The notes below the pieces were generated by a model. It did no database searches and was not told the DNA's origin. It saw nothing but the letters and a program-made list of their open reading frames with translations. Below, piece after piece: positions 1 to 6,365 of a stretch of 12,121 nt of DNA (position 1 is its first letter; each line of letters opens with the position of its first letter). Source of the stretch: DATKLX01 sp035542155 (GTDB lineage: Bacteria > Chloroflexota > Anaerolineae > Anaerolineales > Anaerolineaceae); assembly GCA_035542155.1 (NCBI GenBank), contig DATKLX010000240.1:1-12121 (forward strand), in the 5' to 3' direction. Both the position numbers and the translations under genes were made by a program.

Positions 1-123
1 ACATGGGAGGTGCCTCCGCGGTATGGGTTTGGTCTGGTCACCTTCCTTTTACCAAAGAGGCATTTCGTTTGTCAAATTGTTAATGTGCTGGGTGCGTGTT
101 TCGCACCAGAAACTAAGCTAGCG

Positions 124-296
124 AGCCATCCACGAATAAAAGAGCACGAATACACGAATGTGGATCCAGGCATCTTCTTTTAGATAGCGCCCCATTTGCC
201 GAAAGTAGAGAAGAAGCCAACTTTTTATGTCGAACGTACACGTTGGGTCAGAACCTTTTCGTGTATTCGTGATGCCGTAGGCATTTGTGGATGGCT
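124..296. repeat. MITE-like palindromic element with ~35-bp imperfect inverted ends
   Basis: AGCCATCCAC at 124-133 is matched in reverse complement at 287-296. Further in, CACGAATACACGAA at 145-158 is matched exactly in reverse complement at 258-271. Between these matches each arm differs, so the arms are imperfect repeats of about 35-39 bases around a roughly 100-base centre. No coding content is visible. Repeats built on CACGAATACACGAA are common between genes in several environmental phyla including Chloroflexota. A related arm (ACGAATAAACGAAT) recurs at 1747-1877. No target-site duplication could be picked out. Confidence 0.6.
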
Positions 297-351
297 TTCA
301 AGGCTACCCGCGTCGGGCCGGTGGAGGCAGATGAGCGGATCCAGCCCATGT

Positions 352-419
352 AGGGTGGGTGGAGCGACGAGCGAGCTTCCCTCGTTTCGTTATCTGTCGT
401 CGCGCAACCCTCCACCCCG
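352..419. repeat. Imperfect inverted repeat (GGGTGG...CCACCC)
   Basis: GGGTGGGTGGAGCGACGA at 352-369 is imperfectly mirrored by TCGTCGCGCAACCCTCCACC ending near 417. The two arms could fold into a hairpin. It belongs to the same cluster of palindromes that fills this gene-free stretch. Confidence 0.45.
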
Positions 420-473
420 AATACCGGTCTGACTTCCTCGACCCGGCGGCTAAAGCTACAGCGACCCTTACGA

Positions 474-510
474 AGCCTGCCTGCGCAGGCTGGAACAGGT
501 AACTGCCTGT
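474..510. repeat. Two adjacent small hairpins
   Basis: AGCCTGC (474-480) and GCAGGCT (485-491) form a perfect 7-bp stem with a 4-base loop. Immediately after, ACAGG (495-499) pairs with CCTGT (506-510). Neither is followed by a T-run, so neither looks like an intrinsic terminator. A similar GCCTGTCC hairpin occurs at 3582-3601. Confidence 0.5.
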
Positions 511-582
511 CCCTGGTTCTTCAGTGGGGATCTGACGACTGATAATTCCCTTCCTTAGTCAGCTAATGAAATTGTAAAAAAA

Positions 583-1020
583 CTACCCCCCTGCGGCCAG
601 ATTATGGTACACCTTCCCCAGCAGGGTGCGTAACTGGCGGCGCTCCTCGGCGCTCAACCCGGCCAGGCTGGCCCGCTCCAGCTCCTCCCAGGCGCGGTCG
701 ACCGGCTCGAGCCGCGCCCTCCCCTGCGCGGTCAGGTAGGCGCGCGAGACGCGCTGGTCCACGGAGTCCGGGCGGGTTTCAAGCAGGCCGGAGCGCTCCA
801 TACGCTGCAGCATGCGCGTGACCGTGGCCGGCTGGACGCACAGCGCACCGGCCAGCTCGCCGCAGGTCAGCCCATCCCGCGGGGAAAGGCTGGCGAGGAG
901 GAACTCCTGCCCGGGGTACAGGTCGACCCGGCCGAGCAGCTCCTGGGCTTTGTTGCGGTGCGCCCGGCAGACCTGGACCAGCAGGATACCAAAGCCTTCC
1001 GTCTCGGTAAAGGGAGCCAT
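583..1020 (-). CDS. MarR-family winged-helix transcriptional regulator
   Basis: This 145-residue protein has the size and layout of MarR repressors, dimeric proteins that bind short palindromes and often release them when a small molecule binds. An N-terminal dimerisation helix precedes the helix-turn-helix at about residues 52-72 (LTCGELAGALCVQPATVTRM). A wing follows with the family's D-x-R signature (DSVDQR, about 85-90), then a long C-terminal helix. The ATG at 1020 is preceded by GGAGAGG. The gene diverges from the dihydrofolate-reductase-like gene at 1124, and the shared spacer contains inverted near-palindromes typical of MarR sites. It probably represses itself and that neighbour. The ligand cannot be told from sequence. 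Confidence 0.9.
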   Translation of the reverse strand: MAPFTETEGFGILLVQVCRAHRNKAQELLGRVDLYPGQEFLLASLSPRDGLTCGELAGALCVQPATVTRMLQRMERSGLLETRPDSVDQRVSRAYLTAQGRARLEPVDRAWEELERASLAGLSAEERRQLRTLLGKVYHNLAAGG

Positions 1021-1048
1021 CGTCTTCCGCCTCTCCGTCCGCCCAATT

Positions 1049-1064
1049 ATTTAGCCGGACAAAT
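1049..1064. promoter_or_regulatory. Probable MarR operator 1
   Basis: ATTTAGCCGGACAAAT is a near-palindrome centred on CCGG (12 of 16 bases symmetric). It lies where transcription of the marR-like gene would begin, just downstream of a minus-strand TATAAT at 1072-1067. Its 15-base core (1050-1064) recurs inverted at 1080-1094 with only three differences. Two such inverted copies between divergent genes fit an autoregulatory MarR operator pair. Confidence 0.55.
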
Positions 1065-1079
1065 GAATTATAAGAGAAA

Positions 1080-1094
1080 ATTCGTCCGAATAAA
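1080..1094. promoter_or_regulatory. Probable MarR operator 2 (inverted copy)
   Basis: ATTCGTCCGAATAAA is the reverse complement of the first operator copy at 12 of 15 positions, and contains its own TTCG-TC-CGAA palindrome. It overlaps the expected -35 zones of both divergent promoters, so a bound repressor could block transcription in both directions. Confidence 0.5.
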
Positions 1095-1111
1095 ACTGGC
1101 CGAAAGTCCAG

Positions 1112-1123
1112 TATAATATCAAT
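1112..1123 (+). promoter_or_regulatory. TATAAT promoter for a probably leaderless mRNA
   Basis: A perfect TATAAT (1112-1117) ends six bases before the ATG at 1124. Transcription would then start at or next to the A of the start codon, and no Shine-Dalgarno sequence is present. This points to a leaderless transcript. The -35 region (about 1089-1094) is poor and overlaps the second operator. Confidence 0.5.
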
Positions 1124-1717
1124 ATGAGAAAATTAGTCGTCTTAACATTTCTTTCACTGGACGGCGTGATGCAGGCTCCCGGGGGCAAAGGCGAAGACCC
1201 CTCGGGCGGCTTCGATCTCGAAGGCTGGGCCGTGCCCTACTTCGACGAAGCGATGGGTGACGAAATGGGGAAACAAATGGGCCAGCCGTTCGATTTGCTG
1301 CTGGGTCGAAAGACATATGACATATTCGCCGGGTATTGGCCCGGCCAGGGCGACGACAATCCGATCAATACCGCAAAAAAATACGTCGTCACGAACCGGG
1401 CCGTCAGCACGGACTGGCGGGAGACGATCCCCATTCAAGGCGATGTGATCGCGGAGATCAAGAAGCTCAAGCAGCAGGACGGGCCGATGCTGCAGGTCCA
1501 CGGCAGCAGCGACCTGATCCAGACGCTGCTGGCCAACGACCTGGTCGACGAGCTGTGGGTGAAGATCTTCCCCGTCGCGCTGGGGAAAGGAAAGCGGCTG
1601 TTTGGCCAGGGGACGATCCCCGCGGCCTTCAAGCTGACGGAATCAACCGTCTCCCCGAGCGGCGTGATCGTCGCTTCGTACATCAGGGATGGGGAGGTCA
1701 GGCTAGGGTCGTTTTGA
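1124..1717 (+). CDS. Dihydrofolate reductase family protein (RibD C-terminal domain)
   Basis: The 197-residue protein belongs to the YyaP/YwjB-like branch of the dihydrofolate reductase/RibD-C fold, NADPH-binding enzymes mostly of unknown substrate. Visible hallmarks are the opening strand and loop LTFLSLDGVMQAPGG (residues 7-21), LLLGRKTYDIFAGYWP (about 58-73), YVVTNR (about 87-92) and the late segment LQVHGSSDLIQTLL (about 123-136), which corresponds to the cofactor-binding loop, followed by LVDELWVKIFPVALGKGKRLF. Length is normal and the frame is intact. It stands alone and divergent from the MarR-like gene, whose product probably controls it. A true folate role is unlikely. The family is often found beside stress-type regulators, so a detoxification reductase is a reasonable but unproven guess. 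Confidence 0.88.
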   Translation: MRKLVVLTFLSLDGVMQAPGGKGEDPSGGFDLEGWAVPYFDEAMGDEMGKQMGQPFDLLLGRKTYDIFAGYWPGQGDDNPINTAKKYVVTNRAVSTDWRETIPIQGDVIAEIKKLKQQDGPMLQVHGSSDLIQTLLANDLVDELWVKIFPVALGKGKRLFGQGTIPAAFKLTESTVSPSGVIVASYIRDGEVRLGSF

Positions 1718-1746
1718 CGAACAGGAAAGCCGGCAACGAGTGGTAA

Positions 1747-1877
1747 ACGAATAAACGAATTTTTAAGCCATTCCCGCTGGCAAAGAGGGTGTAATTTCGA
1801 TGATCCAACCTTTGAAAAACCCGACAGGATAGTTTTCGTAGAGATCCATTGGATCGAGCCGCCATTCGTTTATTCGT
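1747..1877. repeat. Palindromic repeat with ACGAATAAACGAAT arms
   Basis: ACGAATAAACGAAT (1747-1760) is matched exactly in reverse complement at 1864-1877, enclosing about 100 bases without coding content. A further TTATTCGTTG follows at about 1883-1891. The arms resemble those of the repeat at 124-296, so two related elements bracket the marR/reductase pair. Confidence 0.6.
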
Positions 1878-1910
1878 TGGCTTTATTCGTTGATGGTTCT
1901 CCCACCAGTG

Positions 1911-1939
1911 AGTAGGGTGGGTTTCCAACCCACCCTACT
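1911..1939. repeat. Perfect 13-bp stem, 3-base-loop hairpin
   Basis: AGTAGGGTGGGTT (1911-1923) is followed after TCC by its exact reverse complement AACCCACCCTACT (1927-1939). It lies between the 3' ends of the reductase gene and the phage operon, where it could stop or stabilise convergent transcripts. No T-run follows directly on either strand, so it is not a standard intrinsic terminator. It resembles other dispersed GGGTGGG hairpins in this window. Confidence 0.75.
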
Positions 1940-1991
1940 GATACTGGAACAAATCAATTTTTTCACAGAACCCGAAAAAGTGTGGCCCCTT

Positions 1992-3557
1992 TCACCTCGC
2001 CTCGATCCACCTCCCCTTCCCCAGGGACCAACCGCACCTCGCCACGAAGATCCGTTTCGCGTCCGCCAGCCGCTGCACGTTCACCGTTCCCGGCAGCACG
2101 TCCCGCAGCCCCAGCCACACCCCCGAGCAGTCTCGCCACTCGGGTACGGCCTGGTCGAACTCGTTCCGTACTTCCCCGGACTTCAACAACCCCCAATCTT
2201 TCACTCCTGGCGCCGGCTCTTCATACACCCACAGCCGGCGGTTCTCTCTCACCCGCGCCAGGAGCTGCCTCCCCGCCGCCGTGCCGATCTTCGCCCAGGC
2301 TTCGATCTCTATCTTGACCTTGTGGTCGCCAATCCGGTACTGATTCGTGGATACACCGCTGGCCGCGTCCAGATCCACCGCCGCGATCAGCGTCTGCCGC
2401 GCCGCCGCCGCGGCGATCTGCGCTGTCGTTTCCTGCGCCCCCAGGACCTTGAACCACATCCAGGCCGGCTGGGGGTGCTGCTGCCAGGCATTGGTCGCAT
2501 AGACCAGCAGATTCCCCCGCGGGTAAGAGTAAGAGCCGCCCGTGTAGGTATCCAGCATGAAGTAGTGGTAGCCGTCCGGCGCAGCATTCGACCGCTTCAC
2601 CTGGATGTGGTAGGTAGTCGCCGGCGCGATCGCCACCACCGGCGAGATCAGGACCTCCTCTAACCGCATGTTCCAACTGATCCCGCCGCCGGCCAGGCTG
2701 CCGCTCCCCAGCACCGTCCCCGGGTTGCCGCCCGAATCGGCGCAGAGCTGCACGATCACATTGTCCGCCGGCGAGCCGATCTTTTTCAGCCGCAGTTGCA
2801 CCCGGTCGCAGAGCCAACTCGCCGAGCCGGCCGGCGTGCTGAATGGCTGCGAGTAGGCCCAGTCCGCCCACTGCGCTCCAAACCAGTCTTGAGTCCCCCC
2901 GTATTCGAAAGTTTCCCGCCCGGCCGGGTTGGCCCAGTACAGCCAGTCCAGGGTGTGCCACCAGCCGCGAAGAAGTAATTGGGCGCCTGGTTGCTTCGTG
3001 ATTGGGACCGAATTGCCTTGTTGCCCGAGCGACGAAGCAACCTGTTGACCTGTTGACCATTCCACCCCTGGATACTTGCGCTGGTCCAGGACCTTATCCC
3101 GCAGCACCTGCGCGGCTGCGGCCGTGCTGCCCACCTGGCTCACCAATAGCTCTTTCACGCCGTACGCTGTCTGGCTGTCGGCGTTGTCGGCCCAGCTCGT
3201 GGTATACCGCCCGTTGACCAGATCCAGCCCCGGCGTCAACGACGAGAAGGTCACCGCGATCCGGTTGGCCATCCCCTCCAGCGCCACGCTGGCCGCCAGG
3301 TCCTGTTCGTTCCAGACCTTCGCCCGCTCCACGTAGCCCCACCAGGCCAGCTCCTGCTTTTCCGTGTCCCAGATTTCCACCGGGTAGCGCAAGAGCTCCA
3401 CCAGCTCCCACAGCGCCAGCTCCGGGCCTTCCGCCGCGAGCTCCGCTTCGTCCGGCCCGCCCATCCCCGCCCAGCTCATCCGCGCCACCACCAGCCGCAG
3501 CCAGTCCAGATCTGCCCGCTCCGTAAAATCCCTGTTCTTGATTTTGGCCGTCAGCAT
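1992..3557 (-). CDS. Phage tail protein with an internal carbohydrate-binding-like domain
   Basis: The protein has 521 residues. The start at 3557 has a good ribosome-binding site (GGGAGG, five to six bases upstream). The N-terminal region (about 1-165, with WDTEKQELAWWGYV) and the C-terminal region (about 375-521, ending in a basic RCGWSLGKGRW segment) look like a tail or baseplate structural protein. Between them, about residues 238-372 form a beta-sandwich resembling 'choice-of-anchor'/carbohydrate-binding repeats, with DNVIVQLCADSGGNPGTVLG and later TTYHIQV. This would suit host-surface binding. Residues 172-190 are encoded by a hairpin repeat lying within the frame. It is the last gene of the visible phage operon, 52 bases after the previous gene. 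The exact tail role is not recognised. Confidence 0.65.
   Translation of the reverse strand: MLTAKIKNRDFTERADLDWLRLVVARMSWAGMGGPDEAELAAEGPELALWELVELLRYPVEIWDTEKQELAWWGYVERAKVWNEQDLAASVALEGMANRIAVTFSSLTPGLDLVNGRYTTSWADNADSQTAYGVKELLVSQVGSTAAAAQVLRDKVLDQRKYPGVEWSTGQQVASSLGQQGNSVPITKQPGAQLLLRGWWHTLDWLYWANPAGRETFEYGGTQDWFGAQWADWAYSQPFSTPAGSASWLCDRVQLRLKKIGSPADNVIVQLCADSGGNPGTVLGSGSLAGGGISWNMRLEEVLISPVVAIAPATTYHIQVKRSNAAPDGYHYFMLDTYTGGSYSYPRGNLLVYATNAWQQHPQPAWMWFKVLGAQETTAQIAAAAARQTLIAAVDLDAASGVSTNQYRIGDHKVKIEIEAWAKIGTAAGRQLLARVRENRRLWVYEEPAPGVKDWGLLKSGEVRNEFDQAVPEWRDCSGVWLGLRDVLPGTVNVQRLADAKRIFVARCGWSLGKGRWIEAR
2989..3042. repeat. Palindromic repeat inside the tail gene
   Basis: GGTTGCTTCGT (2989-2999) and ACGAAGCAACC (3032-3042) form a perfect 11-bp inverted repeat with a 32-base loop. 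A tandem pair of CCTGTTGA follows at 3041-3056. The frame stays open across it, adding a low-complexity Gln/Ser-rich segment (about residues 172-190) just before the carbohydrate-binding-like domain. Confidence 0.65.
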
Positions 3558-3581
3558 ACGATCCTCCCAAATCTACCATCA

Positions 3582-3601
3582 GCCTGTCCTGGCGGACAGG
3601 C
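3582..3601. repeat. GCCTGTCC hairpin between tail genes
   Basis: GCCTGTCC, a TGGC loop and GGACAGGC give a perfect 8-bp stem in the 52-base gap between the two tail genes. There is no T-run, so it is more likely a dispersed repeat or an mRNA-processing site than a terminator. Confidence 0.6.
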
Positions 3602-3609
3602 CAGGGCAA

Positions 3610-4920
3610 TTAAAGCGTCCTCGTCCAGTTGGGAATCGATACCGAGACCTGGCTCGTCCTGTCGATCTCCGCCGCCGATCCGGCCAGGTTCTTGGTGAAC
3701 ACGTACAGCCGCTGCTTCAATCCAGGCTTCGCCAGCAGCGGGCCGCCGTAGATCACGTAATCCGAGAACATCGCCCCGCCGCCCTTGTTGATCGCCGCAT
3801 TCCCCAGCCTGGAGCTGATCTGCAGCGTTTCGTTCGTCGCCAGGCCCAGACCGCGTGGGACCAGACGCATCCAGGAATCGGCCGGGACCAGGGCGAGGTA
3901 ATCGACGTTGAGCGTTCCGCCCGCCGCGCGCTTCCCGTAGAGCCCCAGCGTCAGGTTCCCCTGCTCGCTCCAGCCGACCAGCGCTGGCGGGAGTTCCAGC
4001 GCGCCCAGCTCCTGCAGGTCCACGCTTGCAGACATCAGGCATTGCGGCCCTTCCCAAACCACCTGAGAGCCAAAGAGCAGCTTGATCCGCAGGCAGAGAT
4101 CGCTGTATCCGTTGGGAACGCCGAAACGGATCAGAGGCCGGTACGGCCGCCACAGCCCGCCCGAGGTCGAGAAGTTCCAGGTCAAAAGCTGCGCCTCCGC
4201 GGCGCCCGCCCAGATCACCGGCTTAAAATAGCCTCCGCTGCAGCTCGCGCTCGCCTGGTTTGCGGAGCCTCCGCTCGCCGCCTCTCCTTCCAGCCAGGGA
4301 TAGCAGGGATTGACCATGTCGCCCAGGAAATCGTACAGCCCCAGCAAAATCTCTCCGGTCGCCGAGCCGCAGGTATTTTTGAGGTTCACCGTGATCGGCG
4401 CCGGCAGGCTCGCCGGATTTTGCGAACTGGCCCACTCCAGCCAGTTCTCGTGACTCGTGCTGTCCGTGTGGTTCTGCAGCGTCCGGTTCGCTCCGCCGCC
4501 GGTGTCATTGCTCACCGTCGCCAGCGCGCCGGCGTCGAATTCCCAGCGGTTCAACCGCACCACGTGCAGCCGCAGCGCCAGGCCCCCGGCCGCGCGCGTG
4601 CCTTTCAGCTTTTCGATCCAGCCGTCATGGACCTCCGAGAGATACACCGCGTCGGCGGCCGTGTCCGAAAAAGCGAGCCAGATCATCCGGGGATGCTGCG
4701 ACCGCCAGGTCGCCCGCGCCTGGCTGAACTTGTTTTCCAGGTCTTTCAGCGCCGCCAGGAGCTGCGCGTCGCTCCCTTCGAGCGCCACGTCGATCGCGTC
4801 CTCGACCAGCTCGTCGCTCGCCGCCTTCGGCGCGTAGATCGCCCCGCGGTACGGCGCCGCCATGCCCGCCCCCTGCAGCACGGTCAAGCCGTTGCTCGAT
4901 CCCAAAGCTAAATAGTTCAT
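3610..4920 (-). CDS. Phage tail structural protein, unrecognised type
   Basis: This 436-residue protein begins at the ATG at 4920 (MNYLALGSSNG), preceded by AAGGAG at a good distance. The open frame continues upstream to 5100, but that stretch translates the neighbouring palindromic repeat and part of the connector gene, so it is not used. The sequence is rich in Gly, Ala, Ser and Leu with many alternating hydrophobic residues, as in beta-rich virion proteins. No catalytic motif, signal peptide or membrane segment is seen. Segments such as VNLKNTCGSATGEILLGLYD (about 206-225) look like a beta-sandwich. The position between a connector-like gene and a probable tail protein suggests a tail or distal tail component. 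No family was recognised with confidence. Confidence 0.6.
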   Translation of the reverse strand: MNYLALGSSNGLTVLQGAGMAAPYRGAIYAPKAASDELVEDAIDVALEGSDAQLLAALKDLENKFSQARATWRSQHPRMIWLAFSDTAADAVYLSEVHDGWIEKLKGTRAAGGLALRLHVVRLNRWEFDAGALATVSNDTGGGANRTLQNHTDSTSHENWLEWASSQNPASLPAPITVNLKNTCGSATGEILLGLYDFLGDMVNPCYPWLEGEAASGGSANQASASCSGGYFKPVIWAGAAEAQLLTWNFSTSGGLWRPYRPLIRFGVPNGYSDLCLRIKLLFGSQVVWEGPQCLMSASVDLQELGALELPPALVGWSEQGNLTLGLYGKRAAGGTLNVDYLALVPADSWMRLVPRGLGLATNETLQISSRLGNAAINKGGGAMFSDYVIYGGPLLAKPGLKQRLYVFTKNLAGSAAEIDRTSQVSVSIPNWTRTL

Positions 4921-4942
4921 CAAAACTCCTTGAAAAAAATCG

Positions 4943-5019
4943 AACCACAAAGCACACAAAGGGCACGAAGAGCTTGTTTGGTATTTTCCTTGGTGCTCTT
5001 CTTCGTGTCCTTTGTGATT
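4943..5019. repeat. AACCACAAAG...CTTTGTGATT palindromic repeat
   Basis: The left arm (AACCACAAAGCACACAAAGG, from 4943) and the right arm (TTCGTGTCCTTTGTGATT, ending 5019) are imperfect inverted copies that fold into a long hairpin. On the minus strand it reads as the familiar spurious peptide NHKGHEEEH, a hallmark of a widespread intergenic repeat family in Chloroflexota and several other phyla. It fills the gap between the connector-like and tail genes and overlaps the connector's stop codon (5020-5018). Confidence 0.75.
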
Positions 5020-5515
5020 AAAATTTCTCTCCATCCCGAGCGTCGACCGGCCAGCTCGAGATCGCCGGATCTGTCGACGGGTAAGGCGGCGGCGCCGCAT
5101 TCGTAAAGCCGCTTTTCCTGGTCATCTCCGCGTCCCGGGTCAGATCAGCCCGGTACTGGCCGACCATCTTGCGAAAGTCGTTCAAATACTGGCGCCCCAG
5201 GTCGACCAACTGCTGCGGCAGTTGCTGGTTGAGATCAAAGGCCTCCGACCGGTCGACGGCCCGGCCCGATACGGCGTAGCCGGCCGCGCCCACCACCAGC
5301 GCTCCCTCGTGGATTGCCGGAAGCGTAGTAGCCACGGCGCCGTCCAGCCCGCTCAACGTGACCGCCGTCACCCCCTGGAACCCCAGCATCAGGTTATACT
5401 CGTTCAGCGCCAGGCGAATCCCCTCGTCAAGCTGCGCCTGCGGGTAATTCACCCCACCCGCGTCGCCCAGTTCCACGCCTACCCTGGCCCGGATCGAAGC
5501 TAAATCAGTCGCCAT
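5018..5515 (-). CDS. Head-tail connector/adaptor-like phage protein
   Basis: The protein has 165 residues. The ATG at 5515 follows a strong GGGAGGAGG. The N-terminal half (ASIRARVGVELGDAG, then PQAQLDEGIRLALNEYNLM, about residues 6-43) has the helical layout of the small gp6-like connector proteins that join the portal to the tail in siphophages. A Gln/Leu/Arg-rich helix follows at about 97-118 (LNQQLPQQLVDLGRQYLNDF). The C-terminal tail is Pro/Ser-rich. Its stop codon lies inside the palindromic repeat that follows, so insertion of that repeat may have changed the last few residues. The role is inferred from pattern and position; a tail-completion protein is an alternative. Confidence 0.55.
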   Translation of the reverse strand: MATDLASIRARVGVELGDAGGVNYPQAQLDEGIRLALNEYNLMLGFQGVTAVTLSGLDGAVATTLPAIHEGALVVGAAGYAVSGRAVDRSEAFDLNQQLPQQLVDLGRQYLNDFRKMVGQYRADLTRDAEMTRKSGFTNAAPPPYPSTDPAISSWPVDARDGEKF

Positions 5516-5544
5516 TCCTGGCCTCCTCCCTAGGATACTTGAAT

Positions 5545-5594
5545 GCTCCCTCCACTGTCCGCCGAAAGGGCTGGGTTTTGGCAGGGGAGGGAGC
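5545..5594. repeat. Intercistronic hairpin
   Basis: GCTCCCTCC (5545-5553) pairs perfectly with GGAGGGAGC (5586-5594). The pairing continues inward past one mismatch (CTG with CAG). It lies in the gap between the 94-aa gene and the connector-like gene, has no T-run, and could act as an RNA-processing or stabilising structure. Confidence 0.5.
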
Positions 5595-5600
5595 TGCTGA

Positions 5601-5885
5601 TCACTTCTTGCTCTTTTTCAAGGTGGCCACCCTGGCCGATTTCGCCGGTTCTTCCTCGCCTGCCGCCGCGGCGATCGCCTTTTCTGCCAGTGCGGACCGG
5701 TCCGCTTCTCCGCCTGGTGGGCTCGCCGCTTCTGCTGGGGCGATATCGGCCAGCGTAAAGCTCAGCTTGCGCCCATCTGCGACCACAATCACCAATCGAT
5801 CCGGGTAGATCTGCCAGGCCAGCAACTGGCTGGCCTGGCAGCCGGCCCGCTCCGCGGCTCGCTCAATCAACTCGCGCTCGTTCAT
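5601..5885 (-). CDS. Small phage protein, 94 aa, unknown function
   Basis: The protein starts MNERELIERAAERAG at 5885. An open frame reaches 6098, but its upstream part is the wrong frame of the holin-like gene, so the 5885 start is chosen. This start overlaps the upstream stop by four bases (ATGA), a sign of translational coupling, and no strong separate ribosome-binding site is seen. The first half is a compact mixed fold (IYPDRLVIVVADGRKLSF, about 26-43). The second half is low-complexity Ala/Glu-rich, ending in a basic LKKSKK. It may be a virion accessory or structural protein. No family was recognised. Confidence 0.6.
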   Translation of the reverse strand: MNERELIERAAERAGCQASQLLAWQIYPDRLVIVVADGRKLSFTLADIAPAEAASPPGGEADRSALAEKAIAAAAGEEEPAKSARVATLKKSKK

Positions 5886-6112
5886 TGGGTGGGCCCGTTG
5901 TTCCCGGGAATGTTTGGCCGGTCCGCGCTGAGCCCCGACTCGACCGCCGTCCCAAGGATGTACCCCACGATCACCACGACCAGGCTGATCAATTGCTCTT
6001 CGCTCACCGGAAAATTCGGCCTGTACGCCTTGATGATCACGAAGGCAATCCCAACCATGGCCGCTCAGAACTTCCGCGAGGCAAGCACTGACTTCCACTT
6101 GGGGGTTTCCAT
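5882..6112 (-). pseudogene. Holin-like small membrane protein with an in-frame TGA
   Basis: Reading from the ATG at 6112, with AAGGA eight bases upstream, gives METPKWKSVLASRKF, then TGA at 6067-6065. The same frame continues as AAMVGIAFVIIKAY...SEEQLISLVVVIVGYIL and ends at a TGA at 5884-5882, a 76-codon gene in all. The pattern RKFW-AA-hydrophobic segment-RP-F-P-SEEQ, with a second hydrophobic segment, is that of small phage membrane proteins of holin type. The TGA sits where this pattern expects tryptophan (TGG), so it looks like a single-base nonsense mutation. Translation could restart at the ATG at 6057, giving a 58-residue product that keeps both hydrophobic segments. Confidence 0.6.
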
Positions 6113-6174
6113 GCTCCAGTTCCTTTCTTGAAAGATTAGTCCCTGCGCTGTGGTGAGGACTTTTTGCTCAGATC

Positions 6175-6365
6175 TTACGGCACATTCGCCTTATAGAGCG
6201 GCCGGAAGTCCGCCACCAGCACGTTCAGGAAATGCCGCGCTTTGATCCGCAGCTCGTCGTTGGTGAACATCGCCGGGCTGTACTGGTCGCCGGCAACGAA
6301 GATCTCCGGCATGATCCCAAACCGCTCGCCGATGATGATCCCCGGCGCCGGGCAGGCACTCGAAT
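6175..6365 (-). pseudogene. Probable major capsid protein C-terminal remnant
   Basis: In a frame different from the spike gene just upstream, this segment reads GIIIGERFGIMPEIFVAGDQ, then TNDELRIKARHFLNVLVADF and PLYKANVP before a TAA. The style (a receptor-like ERFG-PEIF strand, then a late N-D-x-x-R-x-K-x-R-H strand and a terminal hydrophobic strand) is that of a phage major capsid protein C-terminus. It has no start of its own. The preceding 200 residues belong to a beta-helix spike, so a deletion has probably joined the two. The left boundary (about 6341-6370) is approximate. A frameshifted end of the spike itself is the alternative. Confidence 0.45.

Larger units (their letters stand above)
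1..582. other. Gene-poor region rich in palindromic repeats
   Basis: No convincing gene is visible here. A 78-codon frame at 196-432 (plus) has no ribosome-binding site and runs through repeats. The stretch holds a GGAGG-TG-CCTCC palindrome at 6-17, a GGTGCG/CGCACC hairpin at 91-106, a repeat with inverted ends at 124-296, a second inverted pair at about 352-419 and small hairpins at 474-510. On the minus strand GGAGG lies eight bases before an ATG at 4-2, with TTGACA at 75-70 further upstream, so a gene could begin at the left edge and leave the window. That promoter has a poor -10 and is only a possibility. Confidence 0.5.

Noticed and set aside
196..432. Possible small plus-strand gene
   Set aside because: It has no ribosome-binding site, crosses two inverted repeats, and its composition does not look like a protein.
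1890..2663. Plus-strand open frame of 257 codons
   Set aside because: It starts in a repeat and is a Pro/Arg-rich mirror of the tail gene at 1992-3557.
3538..4911. Long plus-strand open frame (457 codons) opposite the tail gene
   Set aside because: It is Arg/Gln/Pro-rich, has no start signal, and mirrors the minus-strand tail gene, which has a ribosome-binding site and protein-like composition.
4921..5100. N-terminal extension of the tail protein to 5100
   Set aside because: It translates a palindromic repeat and the end of the connector-like gene; the start at 4920 has a proper ribosome-binding site.
6065..6067. Phage genetic code with TGA read as Trp
   Set aside because: Other genes in the operon end with TGA at tight ATGA overlaps (11573-11576 and 5882-5885) and at 11379, so TGA acts as a stop here.
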